A stretch of 64,000 nt of DNA from Odiellus spinosus (Eukaryota > Arthropoda > Arachnida > Opiliones > Phalangiidae). The position numbers and the translations under genes are program-made. Below, piece after piece: positions 21,405-30,280 of the stretch (position 1 is the first letter of the stretch; every line of letters begins with the position of its first letter). The stretch lies in NCBI GenBank assembly GCA_963920705.1, contig CAWUCO010000283.1:1065770-1129769 (forward strand). The letters are read 5' to 3'. The notes beneath the pieces were generated by a model, which saw nothing but the letters and a program-made list of their open reading frames with translations, did not search any database and was not told where the DNA came from.

Positions 21405-22600
21405 TCACAATCTTCACGATTTGACAGGATGTAGACTTTCTAATTTCAAAGCAACTGATTTTATTCACTCGGAAATATTTAAGAAAAAACATAACAGACG
21501 AATTTCTCCCATTTGATCATTGTAATTTTTCAAATTATCAGAAAAAAACATAATTCGTGATTCCCTTAAGGGGCCACTAATTAGCAAAAAAATTCTTAAA
21601 TACAAAATGTTTGGTTATTTTAGTCATTCGCAACCTAAATTAAGACTAAAATACGGAGGATTTTTATTCCCCATAATAACATCCTTATTTCAGTATTCAT
21701 AATATAAAATGAACGAATTTCTTAGACTAAAGTCGAGGCTGATTGGCAAAGTAGTCTTATCAGATTTAAAAGGTTGGTATACGAGTATTCCTCAATCATA
21801 GATGGAAGGAAATCCGCTCTCTAGCATATATTTAAAGAAGGTATCCCTGATTTGCGCAGAGACCCTTTATCTAACGATCTTGTTTACACATCGCAGACAT
21901 CAACCAAGATATTTTTTAAAAGTACTCTTTCTAGAGCAAATATTGTCTTTAGAGGAACTACTAGGCAGCCGAAAATGCCGAGACCACCCGAATGTCAAAC
22001 CCTCTACATACTCCACTAGAACAACATTTAGTAATCCCAGATTTCAGGATAGCGAGTGGGCTTTTTTTACTAGTAATTAGAAGTTCGGAAACCAAGATAA
22101 AACCTCCCCGACAACCAAGTGATGTAAACTAACCTAACCTTACCTAAAATATTAAAATTTATGGCATTGGTGGAAGACGAAGATTGGAAGCAAAAATAAA
22201 TAATATCTCATTTAAACACTAAATATATTTAACCAATAATTCAAATCAAAAATATACTTCTTACCAAGATATAGCCGAATGAAAAAGAATCACACCAGAG
22301 AAGGGGCTACAAATAGGCAGGGCGAGAAATCTGTGCCTTCCCCCTTTTCCTCCCCCTATAAATTTCGTCTCCCTCTCTACCCCCTTAAAATCCGCCAACA
22401 TGTAGCACTTCCACCTGCAGAGCGAGAAATCCGTGCCTTCCCCTTTTCCTCCCCCTATAAATATTAATCCAATTACATAAAGTTAAATAAAGTATAGTAA
22501 CTTTAAAGTCTCTTATCTCACAACCTTGTTTACATATCGAGGACATCAATCAAGATCTTTTTAAAGTTAATCGGGATAGCGGGTGGACTTTTACAACTAG
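21405..22600 (-). repeat. Right member of long inverted repeat pair (partner 15160-16870)
   Basis: See the left member. The match is best over 21405-21800 and patchy after that. Within it, GAGAAATCxGTGCCTTCCCC is directly duplicated (about 22325 and 22424), each followed by CCTCCCCCTATAAAT. Confidence 0.5.
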
Positions 22601-22689
22601 TAATTCAAAGTAAGAATAAGAAAATAGGTCTAAAATATTATACTTAAATCCCGGTGAATGAACTTAACGTCGAAAAATAGAATACCCTT

Positions 22690-22886
22690 ATATATATAGA
22701 TATAGAGATAGAGATATATACTAGATATATATAGATATATACTAGATATATATAGATATATACTAGATATATATAGATATATACTAGATATATATATATA
22801 TATATAGATATATACTAGATATATATAGATATATACTAGATATATATAGATATATACTAGATATATATAGATATATACTAGATATA
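22690..22886 (+). repeat. TAGATATATAC/GATATA microsatellite, insertion target of the Polinton
   Basis: About nine units of a 20-22-base AGATATATACTAGATATATA repeat. The last GATATA (22881-22886) is duplicated on the far side of the Polinton, where the same microsatellite resumes. Confidence 0.9.
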
Positions 22887-24134
22887 AGTAGTGGTATAGT
22901 GTTCGTCTGAGACCATACGCCACCGCCACAAAATGTGGCGGTTTTGTGGCGTATGTTAAATTCCCATAGACCAGCGGCGGAGATAAGGATTCGAGAGCGG
23001 CGGAGATAAGGATTCGAGAGCGTTGTTGTAGATATGAATTTGATATCGCGCGCTCGTGTTTACTTGTTTGAGTGTATAAGACACGCTTCGGTGGAAACCT
23101 TAGTACTGTTAAAGGCTGGGTTATAGAAAACAGATCGCTATAGATATAGAATGTAGTATCCTAGGGCGTATTTATTGCAGTTAAAGTCTGGAAAATAGAT
23201 CTCATAGCAGCCATGTTCGATTAATAACAATTTCACGGTCTGTCATATTGACGTAGCCCTACATGGTAGACCCCTGTCATGGCGGATCCCCTGTCATGGC
23301 GTAGCCCTACACGGTGGATCCCCTGTCATGGCGGATCTCTGTCATGGCGCATCATACCCTGGAAATAGGACCACAAAACCGCCACAAAATGCGGTGGTTT
23401 TGTGGCGTATGTTAAATTCTCATAGAAGAGTGGCGTATGTTAAATTCTCATAGAAGAGTGGCGTATGTTAATTCTCCATAGAAGAGTGGCGTATGTTAAT
23501 TCTCCATAGAAGAGTGGCGTATGTTAATTCTCCATAGAAGAGTGGCGTATGTTAATTCTCCATAGAAGAGTGGCGTATGTTAATTCTCCATAGAAGAGTG
23601 GCGTATGTTAATTCTCCATAGAAGAGTGGCGTATGTTAATTCTCCATAGAAGAGTGGCGTATGTTAATTCTCCATAGAAGAGTGGCGTATGTTAATTCTC
23701 CATAGAAGAGTGGCGTATGTTAATTCTCCATAGAAGAGTGGCGTATGTTAATTCTCCATAGAAGAGTGGCGTATGTTAATTCTCCATAGAAGAGTGGCGT
23801 ATGTTAATTCTCCATAGAAGAGTGGCGTATGTTAATTCTCCATAGAAGAGTGGCGTATGTTAATTCTCCATAGACGCATAGTGTTTAAGACCAGCGGCGG
23901 AGTTATTGCAGTTAAAGTTTGGAAAATAGATCTCGTAGCAACCATGTTCGATTAATAACAATTTCACGGTCTGTCATATTGACGTAGCCCTACATGGCAG
24001 ACCCCTGTCATGGCGGATCCCCTGTCATGGCAGATCTCTGTCATGGCGCATCATCTCCTGGAAATATGTATTCGAGGTGGCGGAGATAAGAATTTGATAT
24101 CACACGCTCGGGTTTACTTGTTCAAGAGAAGTGT
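22887..24134 (+). repeat. Polinton left terminal inverted repeat
   Basis: Pairs with 33427-34579. Its parts in order: terminal segment with a GTGGCGGTTTTGTGGCGTA palindrome; two copies of GGCGGAGATAAGGATTCGAG; a CTGTCATGGCGGATCC short array; the 28-bp array (23402-23877); and an inner partial duplicate of the outer segment starting GACCAGCGGCGGAG (23890). Confidence 0.93.
23402..23877 (+). repeat. 28-bp tandem array in left TIR, 17 copies
   Basis: Unit begins GTGGCGTATGTTAATTCTCC, period exactly 28. The first two units carry a TTAAATTCTCAT variant; the rest are nearly identical. There are no unique spacers, so this is a minisatellite. Confidence 0.95.
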
Positions 24135-24244
24135 TCAAAGATATTTTATTTTTATTTCAGTCTCCAAAACTATACATTTAAAGAAAAAAAACATTTACAC
24201 GTATTTGTAATAAACTCCCAATAACGTTTCATCAATCCTTTATT

Positions 24245-24270
24245 TTTCAATCCTTTATTATTTTAATCTA
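24245..24270 (-). terminator. Polyadenylation signals after protease gene
   Basis: Two AATAAA hexamers on the minus strand, about 140-160 bases downstream of the protease stop. Confidence 0.5.
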
Positions 24271-24404
24271 GTGCTTTTCTTTTTACTTCAATATAAATTT
24301 AAAGACACTTTCACACACACACATACACACATGGTTTAACGTTGGATATGTTTAGAGAACCTTTCAACAATCTTTAAGTCATTTAGTTCATGATTCTTTG
24401 AGAA

Positions 24405-24788
24405 TCATTTTAAAAAGGATCTAGTGCTTTTATTTTTACTTCGGTGAATGAGATATAGAGCGCTGAATTGTCCACAAACGTTGCTTGTTGTACTCTGTAA
24501 CCGTCTTCTTCCGTATTTCCATTTCTTACAATTGCCATTTAGAAATTTGCATATATCGGGTAGGAATGGTGGTAGACCGAAACTATCAAAGTAGTAGCCG
24601 TTACGTACACCATCTATGAACACAGCGACCCAGTGAGATCCCTCAGATCCTTGTTGATCAAAGTTTATAACAAGTGCTGCTGGATATTTGGTTATCCTAT
24701 GGGGTAGCTTGTCCGAGGGGAAAACACCTGTGAAGCCCCGTGTTTTAGCCAGCGCCATACTTAAGTCATGAGTATTTGTGGCGGCCAT
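24405..24788 (-). CDS. Adenain-like cysteine protease (maturation protease)
   Basis: A 127-residue clan CE protease of the Polinton/adenovirus type. The catalytic set is visible: H52 in GSHWVAV, D68 in YYFDSFGLPP, Q98 (oxyanion hole) and C105 in SNVCGQFSALYL. By family it cleaves capsid precursor proteins during virion maturation. The length is short but typical for Polinton proteases. Its ATG overlaps the stop of the capsid gene by one base (TAATG), which would suit translation by termination-reinitiation. No lesion. Confidence 0.92.
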   Translation of the reverse strand: MAATNTHDLSMALAKTRGFTGVFPSDKLPHRITKYPAALVINFDQQGSEGSHWVAVFIDGVRNGYYFDSFGLPPFLPDICKFLNGNCKKWKYGRRRLQSTTSNVCGQFSALYLIHRSKNKSTRSFLK

Positions 24789-26086
24789 TAGTAATCAATA
24801 ATCACGTTTCTGTTTTTATCAATCTGAATCAGACTTTGAAACTCGGCATATACCATACAAACTACTGACTCGGGTAACACGTCTGTGAAACCAAGGTCTA
24901 AACGTAATTGACCATGTTTAATTGGATTCCAATGATTTGCATTATTAGCGGATATATCCGGTGTTAAATCGAAGGCGAAAAGAGTATATCCATTTGCGTA
25001 GTCTAGTGGTGAAATGTCATTCCCATCATCACCGTAGTGAATTCCACAACCGGAAAAAAGAGTGTGGTACTCTCTAATATACAAATTTTTATCAAAATTT
25101 GGGGCTAAAGCTTTTGATGGAACTTGGTCGTTATCAACGTATACAGCCAGATGATTCAAGTTGTAGTTTTTAAAGTTGAAAGGATTATACGCATAGCCTC
25201 CTTTGAACGCTTGGTTAGACACCAGACCAATAATAACTCTCGTGGGCAGAGGGCCAAGGTATATATTGTCAAAACTCTGGCTTAGTGTGCCAGCCGCTAG
25301 GGTTTTTGTCTTGATCTCAGTTCGTGTGAAGTTATACTGTGCCGCACTTTGAGCAAGAGCGGCCTCATGAGCCAATAATATTTTAGGACTGAGTTTAACT
25401 TTTCGTACATTAAGTCCGTCCTCTACATGACTTATTTTACAACTCTTGAGAGTAGCAGTCTCAGTTAGCATTAAAGTAAATTCATCCTTGTTTTTGGCGA
25501 AGCACACTCTAATATCAACACCGTTTAAGAGATATTCAGGAATGTTAAAAACATCGCAAAACAGTGGTGTATAAAATTCAAGTTCAACAGATTTCGCAAT
25601 ACACTTCTTCCTAATCAGAAAACCAGTGTTATCATCACCCATGACATCCATCTTGCCCGCTTTATCCTTATACCATCCAGCACATGTTAGATGACTTTGT
25701 TTAGCCGCGCCACCATAGTTTAAGAGAGTTTCCAAGTATGCGCGATAAGAGTAGTTGTTAGCAGCTGGGGTTACGAGAGTCGATCCCAAGTATACTTCAC
25801 ATGTTCTCCACATTGAATGGGCAGCATTGTTCACAAGACCAATGACCGCATCAGCTGGTAGCGCGCTTCCATCTTCCTTGGTAACACGGAGGCGGGTATA
25901 GTGCATGGTGTGAGCCAAATCGGTATAACAATCTCCATTTCCAGGAATATGGTATTCCACAGTAGAGCTATCATTGAGGACTGACAGTGGTTTATACCAA
26001 GTACATTGTGCGTGTTCAATACTTGTCTGGGTTGGGGTAGCTTTGAAAACATCTAGTTCACTCTTTAGAGCTTCAACTGATAACAT
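24788..26086 (-). CDS. Major capsid protein (double jelly-roll, hexon-like)
   Basis: A 432-residue protein matching the Polinton MCP family. Diagnostic features are an N-terminal jelly roll with EYHIPGNGDCYTDL and LRVTKEDG, the NYSYRAYLETLLNYG segment, and the second-barrel signature NGYTLFAFDLTPD followed by NPIKHGQLRLDLGF. The C-terminus ends ...NRNVIIDY, usual for this family. It would form trimeric capsomers of an icosahedral shell. The start follows an A-rich leader. It is open throughout and sits between the pX/pVI-like and protease genes. Confidence 0.92.
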   Translation of the reverse strand: MLSVEALKSELDVFKATPTQTSIEHAQCTWYKPLSVLNDSSTVEYHIPGNGDCYTDLAHTMHYTRLRVTKEDGSALPADAVIGLVNNAAHSMWRTCEVYLGSTLVTPAANNYSYRAYLETLLNYGGAAKQSHLTCAGWYKDKAGKMDVMGDDNTGFLIRKKCIAKSVELEFYTPLFCDVFNIPEYLLNGVDIRVCFAKNKDEFTLMLTETATLKSCKISHVEDGLNVRKVKLSPKILLAHEAALAQSAAQYNFTRTEIKTKTLAAGTLSQSFDNIYLGPLPTRVIIGLVSNQAFKGGYAYNPFNFKNYNLNHLAVYVDNDQVPSKALAPNFDKNLYIREYHTLFSGCGIHYGDDGNDISPLDYANGYTLFAFDLTPDISANNANHWNPIKHGQLRLDLGFTDVLPESVVCMVYAEFQSLIQIDKNRNVIIDY

Positions 26087-26102
26087 TTTTTTTTTGTGTT
26101 GT

Positions 26103-26510
26103 TTATCGTGGTGAGAATATGTCGTGAGGTGTCTTCTTTGCCTTCACGTTAGTAACTGATCGCGGAGTCAGCTTAGGTCTCTTTATAAGCCCCGAACCAG
26201 CTTGAGAGTTGGTAATTTCATCCATAGTTTCAACAAAGCGATGTTTGGCAGCCGTTTTCACATTCTGTCCTTCAGCCACATCACCAAGAATTTTATAACC
26301 AGTCGTAGCAGCCTTGACACCTAAATGTTTAGCTCCTCTAACCAATAGAGGTCTCGCCCATCGAAACAACCCTTTAAGCATACTACCAAATCCATGACCT
26401 TTTTGATTAGGCGTGCCAACAAATACTCTAGAAACACCTCCACCTGCCTGATCTAAATAGTACTCCTTATACTCACAAGTACGTGATTCTAAAACGTGTG
26501 GTTTGGGCAT
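26103..26510 (-). CDS. pX/pVI-like minor capsid or core protein
   Basis: A 135-residue basic protein. YYLDQAGGGVSRVFVGTPNQ is the conserved start of Polinton/adintovirus pX/pVI-type proteins, followed by a glycine-rich amphipathic stretch GSMLKGLFRWARPLLVRGAK likely to associate with membrane or DNA. It overlaps the upstream penton-like gene by 22 bases. Role by family: linking genome and capsid or disrupting membranes after maturation cleavage; the exact role is inferred. Confidence 0.75.
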   Translation of the reverse strand: MPKPHVLESRTCEYKEYYLDQAGGGVSRVFVGTPNQKGHGFGSMLKGLFRWARPLLVRGAKHLGVKAATTGYKILGDVAEGQNVKTAAKHRFVETMDEITNSQAGSGLIKRPKLTPRSVTNVKAKKTPHDIFSPR

Positions 26511-27361
26511 GGTCTAAAGTGTAGTTTACAAGTGCTCTGACCGAACTCAAATGGGGCAGCTTGTCCCAAACCTGTCCTTATATCCATTTCCAACGTATCG
26601 AAATAGCGTTTAGCAACTTTGACGTAGTGAGGTGAATCGAATGTTTTAGTAATTACCGAGCCATGAGGTCTATCCTCCACACTAACGATCCTGAGTAGGG
26701 GGGCTACCGTGTCGCCTATTAGTTCATTGTTTACAATATCAGAGTAAACAAACAGTTGATCAGGAATAAAGTAATTTAATCTAGCAGGAACATCGCTTCT
26801 AAAACTTAACTCAGACTTGTCAGATGTACAAATAAAGGTCTTAAACTCATCCTTGAACCCTAATAACCTACCAAGAACTGGGGAAAAAGCTAGTTTTGAA
26901 AAATGTCTGACAAATATGTTCGTGTGATTAGAAATAGGATCATTAAGGAAAGAAAACCGATTACCGTATTTCCACGTTTCAAGACCTGTGTATAGTTGTT
27001 TTACTAATATAGGTAAACTCGCATAATAACCTCCTGGGATAGTAAAAGTGTGGCCTACTATGGGGTGGTTGGGTGGAGTCTCTACGTACGTGGCGGCACC
27101 ACCGTTTCTTACTGCGCTTCCGGTTTTTGGGGGACCGGCTGGAGGACCGGGCTCAGTCACCGTTAGCTGTACATAACCATCGCCTTCCCTAATATTGTGA
27201 AAGGATAAGGGGTATATAATCTCAACTAAGGCCACCTCCCAATCATCCCCCTCCAATTGTATAGCTTTTGATAGTTTAGTTGTGTAGCGAGCGGTAGTAT
27301 TATCAGCGTAAATTTTCATACTAGCATTACTAGGAAGAGTTAGGTAAAAGGGAGAAGACAT
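26489..27361 (-). CDS. Minor capsid (penton-like) protein
   Basis: A 290-residue protein. The N-terminus SSPFYLTLPSNASMKIYADN, followed by ATTKL-like and WEVALVEIIYPLSFHNI segments, is the conserved opening of Polinton minor capsid proteins, which take the vertex (penton) position as single jelly rolls. A Pro/Gly-rich loop lies near residues 70-80. It overlaps the integrase gene by 32 bases and the pX-like gene by 22. It is open throughout. Confidence 0.85.
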   Translation of the reverse strand: MSSPFYLTLPSNASMKIYADNTTARYTTKLSKAIQLEGDDWEVALVEIIYPLSFHNIREGDGYVQLTVTEPGPPAGPPKTGSAVRNGGAATYVETPPNHPIVGHTFTIPGGYYASLPILVKQLYTGLETWKYGNRFSFLNDPISNHTNIFVRHFSKLAFSPVLGRLLGFKDEFKTFICTSDKSELSFRSDVPARLNYFIPDQLFVYSDIVNNELIGDTVAPLLRIVSVEDRPHGSVITKTFDSPHYVKVAKRYFDTLEMDIRTGLGQAAPFEFGQSTCKLHFRPCPNHTF

Positions 27362-28438
27362 CTTGAGATGAAATCCAACTAGACATGGATTCGGGGTAAC
27401 CTAACCACTTTACGAATAGCTCTTTTTGACCTTTGCGTGTACGTTTACGTAAAACTTTTTCTATCTTATAAGTCTCAGGTCTATCCACCAACTGAAGTTC
27501 CTGTTTGTAGAACACCCCTTTTATAGGTTCCCCCGCTAAATCTTCCAATTTATAAACCGTCGGATACCTGTCTTCCAACCCTACCAGTTTAAAGATCTCT
27601 AACGTCCAGTTTTCATCATACCCCTTTTCAAAAATCATCTTGTTCCGACTAACGCGGACGTAACCTCCCAACCCCTTTGATTTAGCTTTCCCGTCTTCTT
27701 CCAATAATCTTTTCTCCCTGAAATACTTCCCATATATATTATTAAAAACTTTAGGAATATTCATATCTGTAACATCAGCGGGGGCCATTTTTATTGTCGA
27801 GTGTTTCGAATTATTGTAGGCTTGAACAAGGTCGTCTAAAATATCAATGTATCTCTTGGTGTTGTTTTTGGTAAAATATCGGTACATCCTCCCTTTTAGA
27901 GTTTGGTTTAATCTTTCCACCATGCACGCCTTAATATCATCTCGGTAGTGAAAAACTTTACCCCCTTTTCTTTTAAATAGTTCTGAAATTGTTTATTCTT
28001 AAACTCCGTCCCCTTATCGGTTTGTAGTTTTAGGGGGATATTATCGCTAAACACCTTTTTGAACGCCTCCACCACCTCCACACCGGTTTTAGTTTTCAGA
28101 GGTATCGCCCAAGCTTTTCGACTAAAACAATCGATAACTGTCAAAATATAGTTGTATCCGTCATTAAGTGACGATAATGATCGCATGTCATTTAAATCTG
28201 CTTGGTACTGATGACCTATATTAAACACCATCACTTTGTTACGTTTCAACCTTTTAAAAACCTTCTTGTGTAACGTGTACGTTTCTTGACTCTTTAACCA
28301 TTCCTCAACTTGATCTCGGGTAATTCCAAAAGCCTTTACCGCCTCAAATAACTTTTCTACTCCCCCGAAGCTAGCTTCGTGGGAAGGTTTAAAATAAATA
28401 TCTTCTAGGATCTTGGAGACCATTAGATCGTTAACCAT
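27330..28438 (-). pseudogene. Polinton integrase with chromodomain, one frameshift
   Basis: Two overlapping frames make up one gene. The first (28438-27908, 176 residues) has the N-terminal region with ASFGG and YTLHKK, and the catalytic core with D81 (YQADLND) and D141 (LQTDKGTEF). The second (from 27923) continues with VERLNQTLK, which holds the catalytic Glu, then YIDILDDLVQAYNNSKHSTI, and a C-terminal chromodomain ending in ELFVKWLGYPESMSSW. The break is consistent with loss of a single base near 27925, between the second Asp and the Glu, and would separate the catalytic residues. A programmed frameshift is possible but no classical slippery site is evident. Role by family: insertion of linear element DNA with a 6-bp target duplication; the chromodomain may steer insertion. 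Confidence 0.88.
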
Positions 28439-28441
28439 ATT

Positions 28442-29518
28442 CTAATCGCTATAAGGTGTTTCGTGACGGGAGGTGTTTAACAGTTTAGAATATTGTGACG
28501 TATACCCTTCCAGCTTAGGTCGTGTAGTCGAATTGTATGGATGCCATTTACTAAGCGGGGGTGCTGTAACCTTTTTTCTCGAAGGTGAAGCTCGTTTACG
28601 AGCAGCTTTCTGAAGAGTTATAGGTTGTATTTTTAAGGAGCTGAGGGCTGATGGGTAGAGCTTCACTAACAAGTTTGTTACTGCGTAGAATCCTCTCGGT
28701 TTCGTAGCGTCGTTTGATGAAGGCTTGACAAACTCTAACCCAATGTCTCTAATGTTTGAACCTGGAACTAATGAATTATTCACGGTTACTTCACCATCAT
28801 CTGACCAACTGATCTTCTCAGGAATTTTTTCAATCTGGTCTACAATATTTTGCACACTGTGTATATATCTGAGCGGTATATCGTCTAACCAAGCCATGTT
28901 CGACCCCTTATGGGGTACACTCTCGATTATAATTTGTTTTGGTTTTCTTGCTATATCGTGGAGCTTCGTATGTCGTTGTAACGCTTGTTCATACAAACTC
29001 CATTTTGAACTGTCATCCAAATCTTTTCTACTCAATATGGAATTCATTTCACCATCCATCTCTGAGACGACTTGTTTTTGAGGGTGGGGGAAGGGATCAT
29101 TTTTCAAGGTTGAACTAGGCACCAGCATCATTTTTCGCGCGTACTGCATGTTTAAGATTGATTCCCCACGAGTGAGCCAATAAGTGATGAAACGATGGGG
29201 AACAAAAATGAGAAAAACCCTCCCCCCCTCTTGAACCAGGATGTCCCTTTTAACTTTCCAGGCAATCTTCTTATTGGCAATCTTCCTTAATTGTGTCGAA
29301 TTTTTGCTCAATTTAGCTATTTGAGTCTTGTTTAATTTAACGTTTCCGTACAAAGTATTGTATACACACTCGGCTGTGGCGTCGATTAATGATTTCTTAG
29401 CTTTCTTCAGTAAAACTCTTCGTTGATCTCTTTTTGATCGCGCTAATACCGAGAGTAGGTCTCTTTGTGACTTTACAGCGTAGGGCATTCTGAACTTGTG
29501 AAGAATTATGAGGTCCAC
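28442..29518 (-). CDS. Conserved Polinton protein (two modules fused)
   Basis: A 358-residue basic protein, or about 348 if it starts at the internal Met of MPYAVKSQRDLL. The N-terminal third has the pattern seen in a small Polinton protein: ARSKRDQRRVLLKKAKKSLI, GNVKLNKTQIAKLSK and LVQEGG. The middle has YARKMMLVPSSTL and SKWSLYEQALQRH, a second Polinton-conserved signature often encoded separately. Function is not established in the family. It lies 3 bases from the integrase and 8 from the ATPase gene, in keeping with the compact cluster. Confidence 0.7.
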   Translation of the reverse strand: MDLIILHKFRMPYAVKSQRDLLSVLARSKRDQRRVLLKKAKKSLIDATAECVYNTLYGNVKLNKTQIAKLSKNSTQLRKIANKKIAWKVKRDILVQEGGRVFLIFVPHRFITYWLTRGESILNMQYARKMMLVPSSTLKNDPFPHPQKQVVSEMDGEMNSILSRKDLDDSSKWSLYEQALQRHTKLHDIARKPKQIIIESVPHKGSNMAWLDDIPLRYIHSVQNIVDQIEKIPEKISWSDDGEVTVNNSLVPGSNIRDIGLEFVKPSSNDATKPRGFYAVTNLLVKLYPSALSSLKIQPITLQKAARKRASPSRKKVTAPPLSKWHPYNSTTRPKLEGYTSQYSKLLNTSRHETPYSD

Positions 29519-29526
29519 TCTGGCTT

Positions 29527-30144
29527 TTATACCTTGGGTACGTAGACGATTGAGTCGTTGTCTGGAAATATTAACGTTCTAACACGTTGGTTCTCCGGAC
29601 ATTGTTGCTTCATATCCAGAAACAGGTATCCAAAAGGTTGGCTTGTTGCGTCACGATACGCGTCCACCACGAAACGCCAACTATCTGGGAACATTTGACG
29701 AGCTATAGTTGCCAACTGTTGTTTGTCTCGAGGTGATTTCATCAAGATTAGGTAATGTGCATTCAGAGATATGTCCCTCAAGTCTTTTGATTTGTGAAAT
29801 AAGTTTTGTGTTATGAAAATAACACTTAGATTCCTATGATGAGTTCCTTTGGTAAAAAGAGACCCTACTTGCCCCCTGTTATCAGTCATTAGATCATCAA
29901 TAATTAATAAGCAAGAACGTCTTCCGTCATACTCGTCTAGATCAGGTAAACCTGCTTTGAAAACTACTTTTTCTTTCAAAGTGTTAAAGAAAGGTTGCCA
30001 TTCACCATAATACCAGTGGATTTCACTAAATTGTGGTACGAACATTACGCTTTTATGTTTGAGCAGTTTCAAAACTAGTTCCGTTTTGCCCGACTGAGAG
30101 GGTCCGGCTAAGATGGCGTTAAAAGGGTGATAAAGTGGAATCAT
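29527..30144 (-). CDS. FtsK/HerA-type DNA-packaging ATPase
   Basis: A 205-residue ATPase. Walker A is GPSQSGKT (residues 14-21), Walker B is LLIIDD (79-84), and the polar sensor motif is FITQNLF (Q113). Together with the N-terminal HPFNAILAGP this is the Polinton/adenovirus IVa2/A32-like genome packaging motor that loads DNA into preformed capsids. It is the first gene of the same-strand cluster; nothing coding lies upstream for 2.9 kb. A TATA-like ATATATATGAG (about 30203-30213, minus strand) lies 60-70 bases before the ATG. Confidence 0.93.
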   Translation of the reverse strand: MIPLYHPFNAILAGPSQSGKTELVLKLLKHKSVMFVPQFSEIHWYYGEWQPFFNTLKEKVVFKAGLPDLDEYDGRRSCLLIIDDLMTDNRGQVGSLFTKGTHHRNLSVIFITQNLFHKSKDLRDISLNAHYLILMKSPRDKQQLATIARQMFPDSWRFVVDAYRDATSQPFGYLFLDMKQQCPENQRVRTLIFPDNDSIVYVPKV

Positions 30145-30280
30145 GACAAGCTGTTAGGAGGGCTGGGTGTTGAAAAAGAAGGGTCAATCCGTCTACTTCT
30201 CATATATATGTATGTGTTAAAACTCCATCCTTCAGATGAGATGATGGTACTTTGATCGAAAACGAGGGATCATAAAGATC

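Noticed and set aside
22630-22929. Tyr/Ile/Ser repeat protein frame
   Set aside because: Pure translation of the TAGATATATAC microsatellite.
23402-23877. 28-bp repeats could be mistaken for a CRISPR array
   Set aside because: Units are contiguous with no spacers, lie in a eukaryotic element end and are mirrored in the other TIR.
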